Positions 18,363 through 26,756 of a stretch of DNA of 64,000 nt are shown one piece after another. Origin of the DNA: Brachybacterium nesterenkovii (GTDB taxonomy: Bacteria > Actinomycetota > Actinomycetes > Actinomycetales > Dermabacteraceae). The translations under genes and the position numbers were made by a program. The notes below the pieces were generated by a model. It saw only the letters and a program-made list of their open reading frames with translations. It was not told the DNA's origin and ran no database searches. Each line of letters begins with the position of its first letter. Position 1 is the first letter of the stretch. The DNA lies in assembly GCF_900163655.1 (NCBI RefSeq), contig NZ_FWFG01000048.1, positions 62,001-126,000 of the forward strand, given 5' to 3'.

Positions 18363-19919
18363 GTGATCCAGAACCTCATCGACGGCGCGAACGGCCTCAT
18401 CTGGTCGCTCCCGCTCGTCCTGCTCTGCCTCCTGGCGGGCCTCTACTTCAGTCTGCGCACCGTGTTCCTGCAGGTGCGCTGCATCCCCGACATGCTCGCC
18501 CAGCTCCGCGACGGCGAGGCCTCCCAGGACGGCACCTCGTCCTTCCAGTCGCTCATGATGTCCCTCGCGGGACGCGTGGGCATGGGCAACATCGGCGGCG
18601 TCGCCACGGCGATCGCGATCGGAGGCCCCGGGGCCGTGTTCTGGATGTGGACCGTCGCCTTCCTCGGCGCCGCGACCTCGTTCATCGAGTGCACGCTGGG
18701 GCAGATCTACAAGGAGAAGGACGTCGACACCGGCGAGTACCGCGGCGGACCGGCGTACTACATCGAGAAGGCCTACAAGCACACCGCTGCCGGACCGCTG
18801 TTCCTCGTCTACGCGATCGTCTTCGCCGTCGTCACCATCTTCGCGATGTGCTACTTCCTGCCGGGCGTCCAGGCCAACGGCATCGCCTCGTCGATGTTCG
18901 CCGCGTGGAACCTGCCCCACTGGATCACGGCGGTCGCCCTCGTGATCGTGCTCGCGTTCATCGTGATCGGCGGCGTCAAGCGCATCGCGACCTTCGCCGT
19001 GATGGTCGTTCCCGTCATGGCGGTGCTCTACATCATTGCGGCGCTGATCGTGTTCCTCATCAACGTCGACCAGATCCCCCACGTGTTCGGGATGATCTTC
19101 TCGTCGGCCTTCGGCGCCCACGCGGTCTTCGGCGCGATCGTCGGCAAGGCCGTCGAGATGGGCGTCAAGCGCGGCCTCTACTCCAACGAGGCGGGCCAGG
19201 GCACCGGCCCCCACGCCGCCGCGGCGGCCGAGGTCTCCCACCCCGCCAAGCAGGGATTCGCGCAGGCCTTCGCCGTGTACATCGACACCCTGTTCGTCTG
19301 CACCGCCACCGCGTTCCTCATCATCTCCACCGACATGTATCGCGTGTACGGCCCCGAGGGCGACACCGGCCCCACGATCTACGAGGGCAAGGTCCCGGCG
19401 GACGTCGACTACGGTCCCGAGTTCGCGCAGTTCGGCTTCGACACCGTCTTCTCTGGCATGGGCCCGACCTTCGTGGCGATCGCCCTGCTGTTCTTCGCCT
19501 TCACCACGATCGTCGCGTACTACTACATGGCCGAGGTCAACCTCGCCTACCTCTCCCGCTGGATCCCCAACCGCACGGCCCGCCGCGTGGTCCTGCACCT
19601 CCTGCAGGCCCTCGTGCTCATCTCCGTCGTCAACGGCGCGGTGACCACCACGGGCGCCGCCTGGGCGCTCGGCGACATCGGCGTGGGCGCGATGGCATGG
19701 CTGAACATCGTCGCGATCCTGATCATGCAGGGCCCCGCCCTCAAGGCCTTCAAGGACTACCAGCGCCAGAAGAAGGAGGGCCTGGACCCGCAGTTCGATC
19801 CGCGGCCCCTCGGGATCCGCAACGCCGACTTCTGGGAGCACCGGGCCGACGGCCTGGTCCGCCAGGGGCAGAGCGGCGCGGAGCTCGACGACATCACCGG
19901 CGGCAGTTCCCGCTCCTGA
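18363..19919 (+). CDS. Sodium:alanine/glycine symporter (AGCS)
   Basis: 518-residue secondary transporter of the AGCS/AlsT family, importing alanine or glycine with sodium. Family signatures seen: SSFQSLMMSLAGRVGMGNIGGVATAI, GGPGAVFWMW, EYRGGPAYYIEK and the highly conserved GLYSNEAGQGTGPHAAAAA. About eleven membrane segments are present. The C-terminal 50 residues are hydrophilic. The start is GTG, supported by GAGGAG 5 nt upstream. It is followed by a strong hairpin at 19969 and then a second amino-acid symporter on the same strand, so this region is devoted to amino-acid uptake. Substrate choice between Ala and Gly is not resolved. Confidence 0.94.
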   Translation: MIQNLIDGANGLIWSLPLVLLCLLAGLYFSLRTVFLQVRCIPDMLAQLRDGEASQDGTSSFQSLMMSLAGRVGMGNIGGVATAIAIGGPGAVFWMWTVAFLGAATSFIECTLGQIYKEKDVDTGEYRGGPAYYIEKAYKHTAAGPLFLVYAIVFAVVTIFAMCYFLPGVQANGIASSMFAAWNLPHWITAVALVIVLAFIVIGGVKRIATFAVMVVPVMAVLYIIAALIVFLINVDQIPHVFGMIFSSAFGAHAVFGAIVGKAVEMGVKRGLYSNEAGQGTGPHAAAAAEVSHPAKQGFAQAFAVYIDTLFVCTATAFLIISTDMYRVYGPEGDTGPTIYEGKVPADVDYGPEFAQFGFDTVFSGMGPTFVAIALLFFAFTTIVAYYYMAEVNLAYLSRWIPNRTARRVVLHLLQALVLISVVNGAVTTTGAAWALGDIGVGAMAWLNIVAILIMQGPALKAFKDYQRQKKEGLDPQFDPRPLGIRNADFWEHRADGLVRQGQSGAELDDITGGSSRS

Positions 19920-19968
19920 TCGCCCCTGCGGTCGCCTCGGCGACCTCCGCCCCCTGCGGCGACAGCCC

Positions 19969-20004
19969 GACGGCGGGCACCGGCAGCGTCCGGTGCCCGC
20001 CGTC
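19969..20004 (+). terminator. Terminator-like hairpin after AGCS gene
   Basis: A perfect 15-bp stem (GACGGCGGGCACCGG and its complement) with a 6-nt loop, 50 nt after the AGCS stop. Confidence 0.75.
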
Positions 20005-20052
20005 GTGTGTCCGGATTCCGAGCACGAGGGGTGCAAAGCGCGGACCCCTCCT

Positions 20053-20058
20053 TACCCT
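20053..20058 (+). promoter_or_regulatory. Candidate -10 box of NSS operon
   Basis: TACCCT between the upstream hairpin and the NSS gene leaves a leader of about 35-40 nt containing the AAAGG ribosome site. The -35 element is not clear. Confidence 0.35.
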
Positions 20059-20100
20059 GGACCGTCCCAGTCCTTCCACGCCCGGCCGAAAGGCTCTCGC

Positions 20101-21762
20101 ATGTCCTCCTCCACCACTCCCGACGCCCCCGCGCACACGGCGACCGCGGACCGCGGCGCCTTCTCGGGCCGCTCGGCGTTCATCTTCGCCGCGATCGGCT
20201 CGGCCGTCGGCCTGGGCAACATCTGGCGCTTCCCCGCCGTGGCCTACGAGAACGGCGGCGGCGCGTTCATGATCCCCTACCTCGTCGCGCTCATGACGGC
20301 GGGCATCCCGCTGCTGTTCCTCGACTACGCGATCGGCCATCGCTGGCGCGGCTCCGCCCCGCTGGCCTGGCGCCGCGTCAAGCGCTGGACCGAGTTCATC
20401 GGCTGGTGGCAGGTGCTCATCTGCGTCGTCATCGCGGCCTACTACGCGCTGATCCTCGCGTGGGCCGGCGACTACATCTTCTTCTCGCTCAAGCAGTCCT
20501 GGGGCGACGACGCCGCGGCGTTCTTCGGCGAGTTCACCCAGGCCCCGGCCCCCGAGGCCTCCGGGCTGACCGGCCAGATCATCTGGCCCATCTTCATCTC
20601 GATCGTCGTCGTCTGGGTCGCCGTGCTCGCCACGATGGTCCTGGGCGTGGAGAACGGCGTGGCCAAGACCTCGATGGTCTTCATCCCGCTGCTGGTCGTC
20701 ATGTTCCTGGTGCTCGTGATCCGGGCCCTGTTCCTGCCCGGCGCCCTCGAGGGCCTCGATGCCCTGTTCACCCCGAACTGGGGCGCGCTGCTGAACGGGC
20801 AGGTGTGGGTCGCGGCCTACGGGCAGATCTTCTTCTCCCTGTCCGTGGCCTTCGGGATCATGCTCACCTACGCCTCCTACCTGAAGAAGAAGTCGGACCT
20901 CACGGGCTCGGGCCTCGTGGTGGGCTTCGCCAACTCGGGTTTCGAGATCCTCGCGGGCATCGGCGTCTTCGCGGCGCTGGGCTTCATGGCCCAGGCCCAG
21001 GGCGTCGAGGTCTCCGAGGTCGTCTCCGACGGCGTCGGCCTGGCGTTCATCGCCTTCCCGACGATCATCGGCGAGGCTCCCGGCGGCGCGCTGATCGGCG
21101 TGCTCTTCTTCGGCTCGCTCGTGCTCGCGGGCTTCACCTCGCTGATCTCGATCGTCGAGGTCGTCATCTCCGCCGTCCACGACAAGTTCGGCACCACGCG
21201 TGCGGCGGCCTCGGTGATCGTGGTCGTGCCGCTGGCGATCGTCTCCACGCTGCTGTTCTCCACGAGCCAGGGCCTGCCGATCCTCGACACGCTCGACGCC
21301 TTCGTGAACCAGTACGGCATCGTCGCGGCGGCCCTCGTCTCGACGATTATCTTCGCGTGGGTGCTGCGCGGGCTCCCCACGCTGCGCGATCACCTCAACC
21401 ACCGCGGCAGCTTCAAGGTCGGCACGATCTGGATGCTGTGCGTCGCGATCATCGACCCGATCGTGCTGGCCGTCTCGGTGTTCTTCGCGACCAAGGAGCT
21501 GCTGGCCACCGGTGCGCCGTACGGCGGCTACCCCGGATGGTTCGTCGGCCTCCTCGGCTGGGGCATGGCGGCCGCGCTGATCGTGGTCGCGATCATCCTG
21601 TCGATGCTGCCGTGGTCGCAGCGCTCCCACCTCGACAAGGCCGACTCGGACGGCGACGAGGTCGCCCCCGAGGTGGTCCGGGGCGTGGGCCTGGACGACG
21701 CGGGCACCGACAACCCCCACCAGATGCGTCCCCACGGGCACGCCGCCGCTGCGGTGCGCTGA
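20101..21762 (+). CDS. metP: Sodium-dependent amino-acid transporter, NSS family
   Basis: 553-residue neurotransmitter:sodium symporter homologue. TM1 carries the unwound sodium/substrate site GSAVGLGNIWRFP. Also seen are NGGGAFMIPYL, the TM6 region SLSVAFGIMLTYASYLKKKSD, and the twelve-helix pattern. The next gene encodes a 35-residue membrane peptide of the MetS family. In Corynebacterium glutamicum the MetP/MetS pair is a methionine and alanine importer, so the same role is inferred here. The long hydrophilic C-terminus, ending in a His/Ala-rich stretch, is unremarkable for actinobacterial members. The ATG follows AAAGG. Confidence 0.9.
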   Translation: MSSSTTPDAPAHTATADRGAFSGRSAFIFAAIGSAVGLGNIWRFPAVAYENGGGAFMIPYLVALMTAGIPLLFLDYAIGHRWRGSAPLAWRRVKRWTEFIGWWQVLICVVIAAYYALILAWAGDYIFFSLKQSWGDDAAAFFGEFTQAPAPEASGLTGQIIWPIFISIVVVWVAVLATMVLGVENGVAKTSMVFIPLLVVMFLVLVIRALFLPGALEGLDALFTPNWGALLNGQVWVAAYGQIFFSLSVAFGIMLTYASYLKKKSDLTGSGLVVGFANSGFEILAGIGVFAALGFMAQAQGVEVSEVVSDGVGLAFIAFPTIIGEAPGGALIGVLFFGSLVLAGFTSLISIVEVVISAVHDKFGTTRAAASVIVVVPLAIVSTLLFSTSQGLPILDTLDAFVNQYGIVAAALVSTIIFAWVLRGLPTLRDHLNHRGSFKVGTIWMLCVAIIDPIVLAVSVFFATKELLATGAPYGGYPGWFVGLLGWGMAAALIVVAIILSMLPWSQRSHLDKADSDGDEVAPEVVRGVGLDDAGTDNPHQMRPHGHAAAAVR

Positions 21763-21875
21763 CCCGCCGGACTGCGCAGTCCGACCCGTGCAGCCGACGC
21801 GCGCACGGACGGACGGCGCCGTCGCCCAGCCCCTCCCTCCCCGGTCCCCGGACCGGCTTCCAGCAAGGAGTTCCC

Positions 21876-21983
21876 ATGTCGGCATCTGCCATCGTCATGA
21901 TGATCGTCGCGATCGGCGGCGTCTGGGGCGGCCTCGCCGCCGCCGTCGTCAACGTCGCACGCCACCCGGAGGATCTCGACTGA
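21876..21983 (+). CDS. metS: MetS-like small subunit of amino-acid importer
   Basis: A 35-residue peptide, MSASAIVMMIVAIGGVWGG..., with a single transmembrane helix followed by VARHPEDLD. Such peptides are the MetS family of small subunits required by NSS-type methionine/alanine importers. AAGGAG lies 5 nt before the ATG, and the gene sits 113 nt after metP on the same strand. Small size and the matching partner make the call strong, although its short sequence gives limited evidence. Confidence 0.86.
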   Translation: MSASAIVMMIVAIGGVWGGLAAAVVNVARHPEDLD

Positions 21984-22007
21984 GACCCCTCCCCTGATCG
22001 ACGTGAG

Positions 22008-22035
22008 CGCCCGGTCCGCGCTCGGGGGCCGGGCG
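22008..22035 (+). terminator. Weak hairpin after metS
   Basis: A 7-bp GC stem (CGCCCGG / CCGGGCG) 25 nt after the metS stop. Plausible terminator, low certainty. Confidence 0.35.
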
Positions 22036-22203
22036 TCGTCGCATCCGGCCCGGGTTCCGACCCCAGCGCAGGTTCCGGTCCGACGACGGGCCCCGCCTCG
22101 GCTCCGGCACAACGCTGCGAATGTGAGATGCACCCGTCCCGGGGCCGAGCTGGGCGATCCGCGACGGCATCCTGTAGTCTGATGCCTGCTCTTCGGAGCG
22201 CCT

Positions 22204-22288
22204 GGAGGATTCGCATAGCGGCCTAGTGCGCACGCCTGGAACGCGTGTTGGGTGAAAGCCCTCGGGGGTTCAAATCCCCCATCCTCCG
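22204..22288 (+). tRNA. tRNA-Ser (anticodon GGA)
   Basis: Acceptor arm GGAGGAT pairs with ATCCTCC. The anticodon loop CTGGAAC gives GGA, reading UCC and UCU. The T arm is GGGGG-TTCAAAT-CCCCC, and the long variable arm is typical of serine tRNAs. The 3' CCA is not encoded. A strong hairpin follows at 22301. Confidence 0.97.
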
Positions 22289-22300
22289 CCCGGGAAACGC

Positions 22301-22335
22301 CCCCTGACCTGCGATAACGATCGCAGGCCAGGGGG
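22301..22335 (+). terminator. Terminator hairpin after tRNA-Ser
   Basis: CCCCTG-A-CCTGCGA pairs with TCGCAGG-C-CAGGGG around a 6-nt loop, starting 12 nt after the tRNA. There is one internal mismatch and no U-tract. Confidence 0.8.
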
Positions 22336-22517
22336 CGTTCGGCATGTCGGGAGTGCGGCTCGCGGCACCGGGAGACGCCTGTGCGGCCGGACCGCCCGCC
22401 CGGGCCCCTGATACCGCGGCCCGGGTTCCGCCTCAGCTCGAGGCACCTCGCACCCAGGCTCCGACGCAGCTCGAGCGCTTCCATTCCCCCGCGCCGCACC
22501 CCGGCTTCGGCGTGCGC

Positions 22518-22592
22518 GTCCAGAACATGCTCCCCAGCGGCATGCGCCCCGGATATTGCAGGGCGCATGCCGTCTCACTGCATCTTCTGGAC
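22518..22592. repeat. 75-nt dispersed palindrome, family A copy 2
   Basis: Begins GTCCAG and ends CTGGAC. The perfect inner arms GGCATGCGCC and GGCGCATGCC flank a centre with GATATT. It lies between the tRNA-Ser and metallopeptidase genes, in a 460-bp gap that otherwise holds only the tRNA terminator. Confidence 0.85.
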
Positions 22593-22751
22593 GCCAGACG
22601 CTCGTGAGCGCACCCGGGCGGCGTGCCAGCGGGCCGCCCGCAGCCGACCGCCCGCCTGGGCAATCGCACCCCCGGCCCCCTCCCTCTGAGTACGCTGGCG
22701 CCGAGGCCCGGAGACCGTCCGTGCGCCGCGACACGACCGCGCAGAAGGACC

Positions 22752-23729
22752 ATGAGACCCCAGGGCCGACACCTCGCACACGGCGCCGAGGCGACGCATC
22801 GTCACCCGGCGCTGGTCCTGTGCGCAGCAGTCCTGACCGGCCTGTGCGTCGTCGGCCTCACGGGGTTGGCGTTCCTGGGGCATCTCGACGACCTCGCCGC
22901 CCCGTACGCCTCGACCACGAGCCCGCGCCAGCATGCCGACGGCGCAGGTTCCGGCACGAGCGCCATCGCCGGCAGCGCGGCCTCGGTGGCGCCGGGCACC
23001 GTGCCGACCTCGCACGCGGACGATGCGGCCTGGCTGGACCTGGTCCGCAGCCCGATCACCGGGCTCGGCGTCCCCGAGCGCACGCGGTGCGACCTGCCCG
23101 CACCCGATCCGACCGGCTCGACGCCCGCGCTCGAGCAGAGGCTGACGGTTCTGACCTCCTGCCTGGACCGCGCCTGGCAGGGACCGGTCCAGCGCGCGGG
23201 GCTGGAGTTCAGCCCGGTCGCGGTGCGCGTGCTCGATCCGGCCCAGACCAGTCCCGGCCAGTGCGAGCAGGCCGAGACCGTGGTCCCCGCCGCGTACTGC
23301 GAGGCCGATCGGACCATCTACGTCTCCCCCGCCGCCGCCCGGCAGGACGCCGAGGTGCCGGACATCGGCGACCTCCTGCTCGTCGCGGCCGTCACCCACG
23401 AGTACGGCCATCACCTGCAGTCCCTGACGGGTCTGGCTGGCGCCGTGCACGCGTACACCGCGGATCACCCCGAGGCCGAGCCCGAGCTCACGCGCCGCCT
23501 GGAGTCGATGGCCACCTGCCTGGGCGCGAGCACGCACGGCCTCCTCGACGGGTCGCCGCAGGTCACCCAGGGGTTCTACGAGCACATGGTCGACGCCGAG
23601 ACGTACCGCCCCGATCCCGCTCACGGATCCGGCGCCACCCAGGCGCGATGGGCGCGGGCGGGCTACGACGATCCCGGCGTCACCGGGCGCTGCGCGACGT
23701 TCTCCGCCCCCGACGAGCTCGTCGCCTGA
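22752..23729 (+). CDS. Neutral zinc metallopeptidase, membrane-anchored
   Basis: 325 residues of the YpfJ-type neutral zinc metallopeptidase family (Pfam zinc metallopeptidase group). A short cytoplasmic N-terminus and one hydrophobic helix (about residues 20-42) anchor it, and a Ser/Ala-rich linker follows. The extracytoplasmic domain carries the zinc motif HEYGHHLQ, preceded by AAYCEADRTIYVSP, a family hallmark, and a later glutamate in LESMATC as possible third ligand. Four cysteines may form disulfides. The ATG has AGAAGGA upstream, and TACGCT at 22691 could be a -10 box. Substrates of the family are unknown. It is monocistronic and convergent with feoC. Confidence 0.88.
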   Translation: MRPQGRHLAHGAEATHRHPALVLCAAVLTGLCVVGLTGLAFLGHLDDLAAPYASTTSPRQHADGAGSGTSAIAGSAASVAPGTVPTSHADDAAWLDLVRSPITGLGVPERTRCDLPAPDPTGSTPALEQRLTVLTSCLDRAWQGPVQRAGLEFSPVAVRVLDPAQTSPGQCEQAETVVPAAYCEADRTIYVSPAAARQDAEVPDIGDLLLVAAVTHEYGHHLQSLTGLAGAVHAYTADHPEAEPELTRRLESMATCLGASTHGLLDGSPQVTQGFYEHMVDAETYRPDPAHGSGATQARWARAGYDDPGVTGRCATFSAPDELVA

Positions 23730-23859
23730 GGCAGCAGGTCATCCTCCGAGGGCGCACGCGCGCCGCCTGCGGTAACGGGGGCGCGGGCTCGCGGGACATG
23801 CGGCGGGAGTGCACCGGTTCGAGCAGGAACGGGGAGCGCGACCCCGCCAGAACGCACTC

Positions 23860-24144
23860 TCAGCGTGCCCGCAGCTCCAGCACGCGGGCGCCGTCGGGCG
23901 CGCGGCTCGCGCACGGCGCCGGGCCGGCGGCCGCGACGGGGCAGGAGCCGCAGCCTCCGGACGCGCAGCCCGCGCCGGTGCTCGAGACCGTGAGCGCGCC
24001 CGTGCGCTCGAGCTGCACGAGCACGGCCCGCACCACCGGTACGGGCAGGTCGGTGGCCTGCGCGATCATCGGCGGGGTCGACGCGCCGTCGCGGACGGCG
24101 GCCATCACCCGGGTGGCGGGTCCTCGCGCCCGGACCCCGGTCAC
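23860..24144 (-). CDS. feoC: FeoC-like winged-helix protein
   Basis: 94-residue partner of FeoB. The N-terminal two-thirds form a winged-helix fold (VMAAVRDGASTPPMIAQATDLPVPVVRAVLVQLERTGAL), and the C-terminus carries a cysteine cluster, CASGGCGSCP, plus one more Cys. These resemble the [Fe-S]-binding wing of FeoC, thought to regulate FeoB stability or activity. The GTG start overlaps the feoB stop by 4 nt (GTGA), so translation is coupled. It is the last gene of feoABC. Confidence 0.8.
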   Translation of the reverse strand: MTGVRARGPATRVMAAVRDGASTPPMIAQATDLPVPVVRAVLVQLERTGALTVSSTGAGCASGGCGSCPVAAAGPAPCASRAPDGARVLELRAR

Positions 24145-26105
24145 CAGATCAGCCTGCCGATCTGGAACACGGCGACCGCGAGGGTCCATGCGATGCACAG
24201 CTGCATCGCGACCCCGAAGACGGTCCAGCGCAGGCCGATCTCGCGGCGCTGGGCGGCGAGGGTCGCCACGCACGGCGTGTAGGCGAGGAGGAACACGAGG
24301 AAGGCCCAGACCGCGGGGCCGGTGTGCCCGCCGGAGGAGTCCGCGAAGGTCGCGCGCAGCTGCACCGCGAGCGGCGAGGAGCCCTGCTCGCGGGCGTCCA
24401 GGGAGCTGGGGTCCTCGAGCGCGTAGGTCTGCGCCCAGGACGAGATGACGGCCTCCTTGGCCACGAAGCCGGTCACGAGGGTCCCGGCGGTGCGCCAGTC
24501 GCCGAAGCCGGCGGGCGCGAGCACCGGGGCGACCGCCTGGGCGCCCGCGGCGTACAGCGAGTCCTCCGGCGGGACCTCACCGAGCGCATGGTCCCCGGTC
24601 GCGGGGATCGACTGCAGCGCGAAGACCACGATGACGGTCGCGACGATCACGCCCCCGGCGGTCTGCAGGAAGCCGTGCAGGCGCACCCAGGTGCCCGCGG
24701 CGAGGATCCGCGGCGAGGGCACCTGGTAGGGGGGCAGGTCCATGACCAGCGGCGCCGAGCCCATCGTGCGCCACAGCGTGCGTCGCAGCGCGAACCCGGT
24801 CGCGATCACCAGCAGGATCGAGATGACGTACATCGCGAACACGACGGTCCCGGCATGCTCGGGGAAGAACGTTCCGGCGAGCATCACGTACACGGTCAGG
24901 CGCGCCGAACATGAGGTGAAGGGCACGAGCAGGGCAGTGAGGATCCGCTGGCGCGTGTCCGACAGCACGCGGGTCGCCGAGATCGCCGGGACGTTGCACC
25001 CGAAGCCGACGATGAGGGGCAGGAACGCCCGCCCCGGCAGCCCGAGGGCGCGCATGGCGCGATCGGCGACGACGGCGGCGCGGGCCATGTACCCGGAGTC
25101 CTCGAGCGCGGCGAGCAGCGCGAACATGATCGCCATGAGCGGGGCGAAGGTCAGCAGCATCCCGACGCCCGCGACGAGGCCGTTGAGCACGAGCCCGGTG
25201 ACGAGGGGGTGGTCGATGCCCAGAGCCGCGAGCAGCGCCGCGCCCGCGTCGGTGACGGGGCCGCTGAACAGGGCGTCGAGGCCGTCCTGCAGGGGCGCGG
25301 CCACGATGGTGGTCAGCTGGAACACCGCCCACATCGCCGCGAGGAACACGAGCGGTCCGGCGATCGGGTGGAGCACGATGCGGTCGATCCGCTCGCTGGC
25401 CGAGGGCCGGGCCGGGCCGTCGCCTGTGCCCGGCGAGCCGGCGAGCGCCGGGGCGAGCGCGGCCTCGATCCACGCGAAGCGATCGTCCATCGCGGCGAGC
25501 TCATCGTCCGCCGGGGCGTCGGTCGGGCGCGGCGCCATGGTGCGGCTGCGCAGGGCGTCGGCGACGGCGGCGGCGAGCTCCTCGACGCCGGTCCCCCGGC
25601 GCGGGTCCACGGCGACGACGGGACAGCCGAGGCCCGCGGCGAGCGCCTCGGCGTCGACGGCGGCTCCGCGCCGGGCGGCCACGTCGTTCATGGTCAGGGC
25701 CACGACGACGGGGAGGTCGAGCTCGCGCACCTGCGCGCACAGGTAGAGGGAGCGGGCGGGGTCGACGGCATCGGCGGCGATGACGACGGCGGCGGGGCGC
25801 TCCGCGGCGGGGGCGTCGACCAGGATCGAGCGGGTCAGGGCCTCGTCGGGCGACTGCGGGTCCAGCGAGTAGGTGCCGGGCAGGTCGATCACGTCGACGC
25901 GCTCGTCGCCCACGTGCCAGCGGCCCCGACCGGTCTCGACGGTGGTGCCGGGCCAGTTGCCGACGCTGCGGCGCAGGCCCGTCACGGCGTTGAACAGGGT
26001 GGTCTTGCCGACGTTGGGGCAGCCGATGAACGCGACCGTGGGCGCGCCCGCGGTGGGGGCGACGGAGCCGCCGCCGTGGCAGGAGGACTGGACGGTCTCA
26101 GGCAC
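24141..26105 (-). CDS. feoB: Ferrous iron transporter FeoB
   Basis: 654-residue Fe(II) importer of the cytoplasmic membrane. The G domain has G1 GCPNVGKTT, G2 region NWPGTTVE, G3 DLPGTYSLDP and G4 TMND. The membrane part carries the two Gate-type signatures: GFGCNVPAISATRVL, with the essential cysteine, and FTSCSARLTVYVMLAG. It also has PCVATLAA, the last conserved cysteine motif. The start is a GTG overlapping the end of feoA by 8 nt with no ribosome site, so it is probably coupled. Iron control is indicated by the box over the feoA promoter. Confidence 0.96.
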   Translation of the reverse strand: MPETVQSSCHGGGSVAPTAGAPTVAFIGCPNVGKTTLFNAVTGLRRSVGNWPGTTVETGRGRWHVGDERVDVIDLPGTYSLDPQSPDEALTRSILVDAPAAERPAAVVIAADAVDPARSLYLCAQVRELDLPVVVALTMNDVAARRGAAVDAEALAAGLGCPVVAVDPRRGTGVEELAAAVADALRSRTMAPRPTDAPADDELAAMDDRFAWIEAALAPALAGSPGTGDGPARPSASERIDRIVLHPIAGPLVFLAAMWAVFQLTTIVAAPLQDGLDALFSGPVTDAGAALLAALGIDHPLVTGLVLNGLVAGVGMLLTFAPLMAIMFALLAALEDSGYMARAAVVADRAMRALGLPGRAFLPLIVGFGCNVPAISATRVLSDTRQRILTALLVPFTSCSARLTVYVMLAGTFFPEHAGTVVFAMYVISILLVIATGFALRRTLWRTMGSAPLVMDLPPYQVPSPRILAAGTWVRLHGFLQTAGGVIVATVIVVFALQSIPATGDHALGEVPPEDSLYAAGAQAVAPVLAPAGFGDWRTAGTLVTGFVAKEAVISSWAQTYALEDPSSLDAREQGSSPLAVQLRATFADSSGGHTGPAVWAFLVFLLAYTPCVATLAAQRREIGLRWTVFGVAMQLCIAWTLAVAVFQIGRLIW

Positions 26106-26472
26106 GGGCCGCGGCGTTCGCGCTCGGCTCGCCGGTGCCCGCGTCCGCCCGGTGGGCGGCGACCGCGCCGGTGCCGCCGGCGCACATCGGGCTCCCGGTC
26201 GCGTCCGCGGCGCCGGAGGCGGCGAGGCAGGTGCCGTCGGCGCTCGCGAGGCACACGGTGATGCCCGCGCAGGTGGCGCGGTCGATCGCGACGCGGCTCG
26301 GGCCCGTCCGCAGCAGGAGCCCGCCGCCGGCGGTCCGCTGGACGGCGCTGATCGGCGCTCCCCGGCGCACGCCGAGCTCGAGGAGACGGCGGCGCAGGCC
26401 GATGTCCGCCGGGAGGGCCTCGATGTCGAGGTCCCGGTGGAGCGGTGCGTCGAGAAGCGAACAGACGGTCAT
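26098..26472 (-). CDS. feoA: FeoA SH3-like protein
   Basis: 124 residues, first gene of feoABC. The core fold is recognisable: DIEALPADIGLRRRLLELGVRRGAPISAVQRT, then RVAIDRATCAGITV. The C-terminus is extended by about 40 residues with cysteines (CLASADGTCLAA, SPMCAGG), longer than the roughly 75-residue classic FeoA. The ATG at 26472 has no ribosome site; TACCCT ends 7 nt before it, which suggests a leaderless message. A 16-bp palindrome overlaps this -10 element. Confidence 0.88.
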   Translation of the reverse strand: MTVCSLLDAPLHRDLDIEALPADIGLRRRLLELGVRRGAPISAVQRTAGGGLLLRTGPSRVAIDRATCAGITVCLASADGTCLAASGAADATGSPMCAGGTGAVAAHRADAGTGEPSANAAARA

Positions 26473-26479
26473 GCGAAAA

Positions 26480-26498
26480 AGGGTAAGGCATGCCTCAC
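26480..26498 (-). promoter_or_regulatory. feoA -10 box overlapped by DtxR/IdeR-like operator
   Basis: On the minus strand GTGAGGCATGCCTTAC (26483-26498) is a near-perfect palindrome, matching the AGG-centre-CCT core of DtxR/IdeR iron boxes. It runs into TACCCT (26480-26485), the likely -10 of feoA. Binding there would block transcription under iron repletion. Recognition is by eye only. Confidence 0.6.
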
Positions 26499-26572
26499 TC
26501 GCGCGGAAGCCGATGGTCCCGCACTGTCCGCCGTGTGCCCCGGCGAACACGCCTCTTGCTATCGGGCGCAGG

Positions 26573-26592
26573 TTAGTTTAGTTTTCCCCTAA
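26573..26592. promoter_or_regulatory. Second iron-box-like site between divergent operons
   Basis: TTAGTTTAGTTTTCCCCTAA resembles a DtxR/IdeR 19-mer (TTAGG...CCTAA). It is the most AT-rich stretch in the neighbourhood, midway between feoA and the flavin-monooxygenase gene, so it could act on either. Confidence 0.45.
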
Positions 26593-26756
26593 CGGATCGC
26601 GCCGCGGACTGCACAGCACGGAGCAGCAGGCGACGCGCAGGATGCACCGAGCACGCCGCATTCAGCGCACCGTGTCGTGCATGCGGCATCGGGAACGCCG
26701 CATCGGGCACCCACCCCGAGCGCGATCATCGAGGACGACGCACCAGGAGGCGCACC

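Noticed and set aside
22081-22180. Third copy of element F upstream of tRNA-Ser
   Set aside because: Only scattered matches (CTCGGCCCCGGG, TTCGCAG) on the minus strand; spacing does not fit the two good copies.
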